7,548 nucleotides of DNA from Collinsella sp. (GTDB lineage: Bacteria > Actinomycetota > Coriobacteriia > Coriobacteriales > Coriobacteriaceae). Where the stretch lies: positions 1 to 7,548 of the forward strand of contig DYAA01000223.1 in the NCBI GenBank assembly GCA_019419405.1, in the 5' to 3' direction. The translations under genes were made by a program, and so were the position numbers. Positions 5,580 through 7,548 of the stretch are shown one piece after another. A model generated the notes under the pieces. That model did no database searches and was not told the origin of the DNA. It was given only the letters and a program-made list of their open reading frames with translations. The first letter of the stretch is position 1; the number at the start of each line of letters is the position of its first letter.

Positions 5580-5715
5580 AAATGAGCGTGGATTTTTGGA
5601 CGCTTACCGGATGAGCGTGGACAATCTCCCACTTTTGCCCAAAGCACAGCCCAAAAACGGGAGATTATCCACTTTCATTCTGCGGGCACTCATTTAAGTA
5701 CGTCCCCGATGAGTG
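5580..5715. repeat. Compound palindromic element upstream of tgt
   Basis: The core is an inverted repeat GTGGACAATCTCCC (5617-5630) and GGGAGATTATCCAC (5659-5672); 13 of 14 positions pair, and on the minus strand the odd pair is a G-U wobble. The 28-nt loop has a further TTTTG/CAAAA match. Around it are a direct repeat ATGAGCGTGGA (5582-5592 and 5611-5621), an outer AAATGAG/CTCATTT pair (5580-5586/5689-5695) and CACTCAT/ATGAGTG (5687-5693/5709-5715) flanking GTACGTCCCC. It lies about 70 nt upstream of the tgt promoter in a 436-nt gene-free gap. The layered ends look like a small non-autonomous mobile or REP-like element. No coding sequence is seen; 5716-5793 and 5513-5579 show nothing else. 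Confidence 0.6.
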
Positions 5716-5793
5716 GAGCTATTTACCAGCCACGGCAACGCCGATATTTTGGCAACGTCAGCGAGCGGGTCGCATTTGAGACAAGGTGCCGTG

Positions 5794-5828
5794 AAATGAA
5801 AGGGCGCTGACCTTCTGGTCGCGCCCTT
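5794..5828 (-). terminator. Probable intrinsic terminator of the SDR gene
   Basis: The stem AAGGGCGC (5800-5807)/GCGCCCTT (5821-5828) continues, past a one-base bulge, into GACC/GGTC closed by a TTCT loop. On the minus strand the stem is followed by TTTCATTTC, a broken U-tract. It lies about 80 nt after the SDR stop codon and upstream of tgt, and would isolate the two genes. Confidence 0.7.
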
Positions 5829-5875
5829 GAAATTGAACGGCAGATTGTCCAAATGCGGCCCGCGCAGCGTCGGCC

Positions 5876-5904
5876 GGTCCGCCGTTCGGTAGAACGGCGG
5901 AACC
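5876..5904 (-). other. GC-rich hairpin just after the SDR stop codon
   Basis: CCGCCGTTC (5879-5887) and GAACGGCGG (5892-5900) form a perfect 9-bp stem with a 4-nt loop, extended past a bulge by GGT/ACC (5876-5878/5902-5904). It begins 1 nt after the stop codon. There is no U-tract on either strand, so a 3'-end protection role is more likely than termination, with the terminator at 5794-5828 further on. Confidence 0.55.
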
Positions 5905-5905
5905 C

Positions 5906-6706
5906 CTAAGGACGCTGGCCCATGCCACCCTCGAGGGTGACGGTCTCGCCGTTCATATACTTAAAGTCGGGACCGCAGAGCTGAACGACAACGCGGCCGA
6001 TTTCCTTCTCGACGTCGCCGTAGTGACCCGCCGGCGGCATGTGGACGTTGGCCTTGAACGCCTCGGGATAGGCATCCTGGAAGTTCTCGAGCGCGGCGGT
6101 CCAAGCAAGCGGGCAAACGATATTGACGTTGATGCCGTCCTTGCCCCACTCGTTGGCGGCAACGCGAGTCAGACCACGGATGCCTTCCTTGGCGGCGGCA
6201 TAGCTGCACTGGCCGTAGTTGCCAAACAGGCCGGCGCCCGAAGCAAAGTTGACCACGGAGCCCTTGGTCTCCTTCAGGTGCGGATAGGCCTTCTGCATGT
6301 ACAGGTAGGTGGCATACAGGCCAGAGTAAATGGCGAGGTTGAACTGATCCATGGTGTGATCGGCAATGGTCACGCCCGAGGCGCTGGCCTGAGCGTTGTT
6401 GACGACGGCGTCGATGCGGCCGAACTCCTCAATAGCCTTGTCGATGACGTTCTGGACGACGGCCTCGTTGTCCTGACCAGCCGAAACATCGGCCTGAACA
6501 GGCAGAACCTTGACACCGTACTCGGCCTCGAGGGATTCCTTGGCGGCCTCGAGCTTGGCAACGTTGCGACCGGTAATGACGAGGTTTGCGCCCTCCTTGG
6601 CAAAAGCGATATCGATACCGTAGCCGATGGAGCCAGCAGAGCCGTCCTTGAGCGTGGCCTTGCCACCGCCGGTGACGATCACGGTCTTACCAGTGAAAAG
6701 TCCCAT
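5906..6706 (-). CDS. SDR family NAD(P)-dependent oxidoreductase
   Basis: Classical short-chain dehydrogenase/reductase of 266 residues that should oxidise or reduce a hydroxyl/carbonyl group with NAD(P)(H); substrate unknown. The catalytic residues are Ser156 (NFASGAG), Tyr169 and Lys173 (YAAAK), with Asn103 in VVNNAQA, where most members have NNAG. The cofactor-binding loop is odd: TGGG (12-15) is separated from GSIGYGIDIAF by about nine extra residues, giving a spacing reminiscent of FabI-type enoyl reductases, though the YxxxK pair is classical. TGRN after the second strand (Arg47) suggests NADP(H). The common PG motif is CPLAW. The chosen start is ATG 6704-6706 behind AAAGGA; an in-frame upstream start at 6754 would add 16 residues across a palindrome and lacks a good ribosome binding site. 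Steroid or bile-acid dehydrogenase activity is possible in a gut bacterium but unproven by sequence. Confidence 0.9.
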   Translation of the reverse strand: MGLFTGKTVIVTGGGKATLKDGSAGSIGYGIDIAFAKEGANLVITGRNVAKLEAAKESLEAEYGVKVLPVQADVSAGQDNEAVVQNVIDKAIEEFGRIDAVVNNAQASASGVTIADHTMDQFNLAIYSGLYATYLYMQKAYPHLKETKGSVVNFASGAGLFGNYGQCSYAAAKEGIRGLTRVAANEWGKDGINVNIVCPLAWTAALENFQDAYPEAFKANVHMPPAGHYGDVEKEIGRVVVQLCGPDFKYMNGETVTLEGGMGQRP

Positions 6707-7000
6707 ATAAAGTCCTTTCAAATCGCGACGGGCCTGCCCGTCGACTGCGCGCATCCAACTTCACGCGCCAAAAGCTGAAATGCAACTTTAGCGGGTTCAA
6801 GTGAAAAATAAAGCCCATGGCAGGCGAACGGCGCAACGTCTTTCGGCGAAGGGAATGTCAAGTACAAACTGGATAAAGTGGCCGAGTTTTTGCTATCGAC
6901 GCGAGCCATCGAACACGTTTTGAAACTTTGCTGCAGCGCGCGGGATGTCGGCGCGAGACTTTATCATAGGGTGACAAACTACGATGAGGAGCACATGCCT
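6707..7000. other. Divergent intergenic region between SDR gene and acidic-protein gene
   Basis: About 290 nt with no credible gene. For the plus-strand gene, TATCAT (6962-6967) could be a -10 box, without a recognisable -35. For the SDR gene, a perfect TTGACA (minus strand, 6856-6861) has no -10 at the correct distance, and an AT-rich TTTATT (minus strand, 6817-6822) has only a weak partner. Promoters must be here but are not clearly readable. The one clear structure is the palindrome at 6726-6743. Confidence 0.4.
6726..6743. promoter_or_regulatory. Perfect interrupted palindrome in the SDR leader
   Basis: CGACGGGC (6726-6733) and GCCCGTCG (6736-6743) are exact complements around a 2-nt centre. 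The palindrome lies 19 nt upstream of the SDR ATG and a few nt before its ribosome binding site, so it could be an operator or an RNA hairpin affecting translation initiation. Confidence 0.5.
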
Positions 7001-7548
7001 ATGACAGACGAGCTGGACCCCCAGACTCAACAGCATATTGATGATTCCGCAGACGTCACTGCAGATGCCGACGCTGTGACCTGCGATGATATTGACCTCG
7101 ACGGCCCATTCTTGGACGAAAGCGCTACGGCGGAAACCCCTGGCGCCGAAGATGCAGACGAGCAAAACGACGATGCGCCCGCTCAGGACGACCGCCCCGT
7201 ACAGGATGCTGCTCCGCAAGCTGCGGGCCCTATCGAGGTTTCTTCGGAAGAAGAGCTCGACGCCGTCATGGACTCCATGATGGATGCCGTCAAAGCGATG
7301 AAAGACGCCGTGGCCGACGCTGACGTTGACGCCGAGGAAGAGGAGGCCGCCGAGGCAGCCTCGACCTTCGTACCCGGCGAGACTCCGGTTGCCGACCAGG
7401 GCAGCACCATGCCCTCGTTTCTGCAGCTCGAGCATCCCACGATTGGCGCCGATGCGGTCGACCCGCACGCAGCAGGCTTTTCTGTGATCGAGGGCGGTAC
7501 CGGCAATATCGCCGTGCCGCAGGCTGCCGATGCGGACGCTGCCGACAC
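7001..7548 (+). CDS. Highly acidic protein of unknown function, 3' end cut by window edge
   Basis: I do not recognise this gene. An open frame runs from the start to the window edge (182 codons visible). About a quarter of the residues are Asp or Glu, while only two lysines and one arginine are seen, and alanine and proline are frequent; the first 130 or so residues look intrinsically disordered. A methionine-containing amphipathic segment, ELDAVMDSMMDAVKAMKDAV, about residues 86-105, could form a helix, followed by EEEEAAEAA. From about residue 125 (FVPGETPV, then MPSFLQLEHPTIGADAV) it becomes less acidic and more hydrophobic, possibly leading into a folded domain beyond the window. There is no signal peptide or membrane span. 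ATG 7001 has AGGAG 9 nt upstream; an in-frame ATG at 6995 is only 3 nt from it. The regular third-position GC supports real coding. Confidence 0.75.
   Translation, partial: MTDELDPQTQQHIDDSADVTADADAVTCDDIDLDGPFLDESATAETPGAEDADEQNDDAPAQDDRPVQDAAPQAAGPIEVSSEEELDAVMDSMMDAVKAMKDAVADADVDAEEEEAAEAASTFVPGETPVADQGSTMPSFLQLEHPTIGADAVDPHAAGFSVIEGGTGNIAVPQAADADAAD

Noticed and set aside
4162..5697. 511-codon plus-strand open frame over tgt
   Set aside because: It is the antisense of the unmistakable tgt gene; the translation is rich in His, Arg, Ala and Val with no recognisable motif, as expected for a high-GC shadow frame.
6707..6754. 16-residue N-terminal extension of the SDR protein
   Set aside because: The upstream start has no good ribosome binding site and the extension crosses a palindrome; the normal SDR N-terminus begins at MGLFTGKTVIVTGG.
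6856..6861. Perfect TTGACA on the minus strand as the SDR -35 box
   Set aside because: The hexamer 17 nt downstream is CGTTGC and nearby spacings are no better, so it was not called as a promoter.
6893..7468. 191-codon minus-strand frame at the right edge
   Set aside because: It lies opposite the acidic-protein frame. Codon third-position GC and a ribosome binding site favour the plus strand, although the acidic protein itself has no known relative that I can name.
1..7548. tRNA, rRNA, CRISPR arrays or insertion-sequence transposases
   Set aside because: No cloverleaf-like sequence, no regularly spaced direct repeats and no transposase-like protein were seen on either strand.

Overview
The window reads as a piece of chromosome from a high-GC Gram-positive gut bacterium, most likely a Coriobacteriia member such as Collinsella. 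That placement is an inference from GC-rich codon use, strong AGGAG-type ribosome binding sites, and the mix of a PepV-type dipeptidase, DegV protein, LOG protein and bacterial Tgt. No rRNA, tRNA or CRISPR array is visible. Nine genes can be supported, seven on the minus strand and two on the plus strand. The genes at both window edges are cut.

Left part (1-2541): a minus-strand pair made of a HAD phosphatase (862-1524) followed by a PepV/M20 dipeptidase (1-807, its C-terminal part lies outside). The two are separated by 54 nt that hold a 26-bp near-perfect palindrome. Divergent from the HAD gene across a 156-nt spacer is a plus-strand degV-family fatty-acid-binding gene (1681-2541).

Middle (2542-4329): a long hairpin element (2557-2619) lies where degV converges with a DinJ/YafQ-type toxin-antitoxin pair (antitoxin 2946-3245, toxin 2635-2943). 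All four expected YafQ active-site residues are present. A 36-bp palindrome with 17-nt arms overlaps the upstream side of the antitoxin promoter. Upstream, on the same strand, is a LOG/TIGR00730-family nucleotide phosphoribohydrolase-like gene (3359-4117). A strong intrinsic terminator ends only 16 nt before its start codon.

Right part (4330-7548): tgt (4330-5469, minus) makes the base exchange of the queuosine pathway and has a clear TATAAT box. It is followed upstream by a 436-nt gap with a second long hairpin element (core 5617-5672) and the terminator of the next gene. That gene is an SDR oxidoreductase (5906-6706, minus) with an unusual insertion in its glycine-rich cofactor loop. A divergent spacer with a short perfect palindrome separates it from the start of a very acidic plus-strand protein (7001 onward) that I do not recognise.

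The genes do not form one pathway. They look like short independent housekeeping transcription units with a toxin-antitoxin module set among them. The least explained parts are the non-coding palindromes: two long hairpins with a partly shared layout, the toxin-antitoxin palindrome, and the terminator placed directly in front of the LOG gene.
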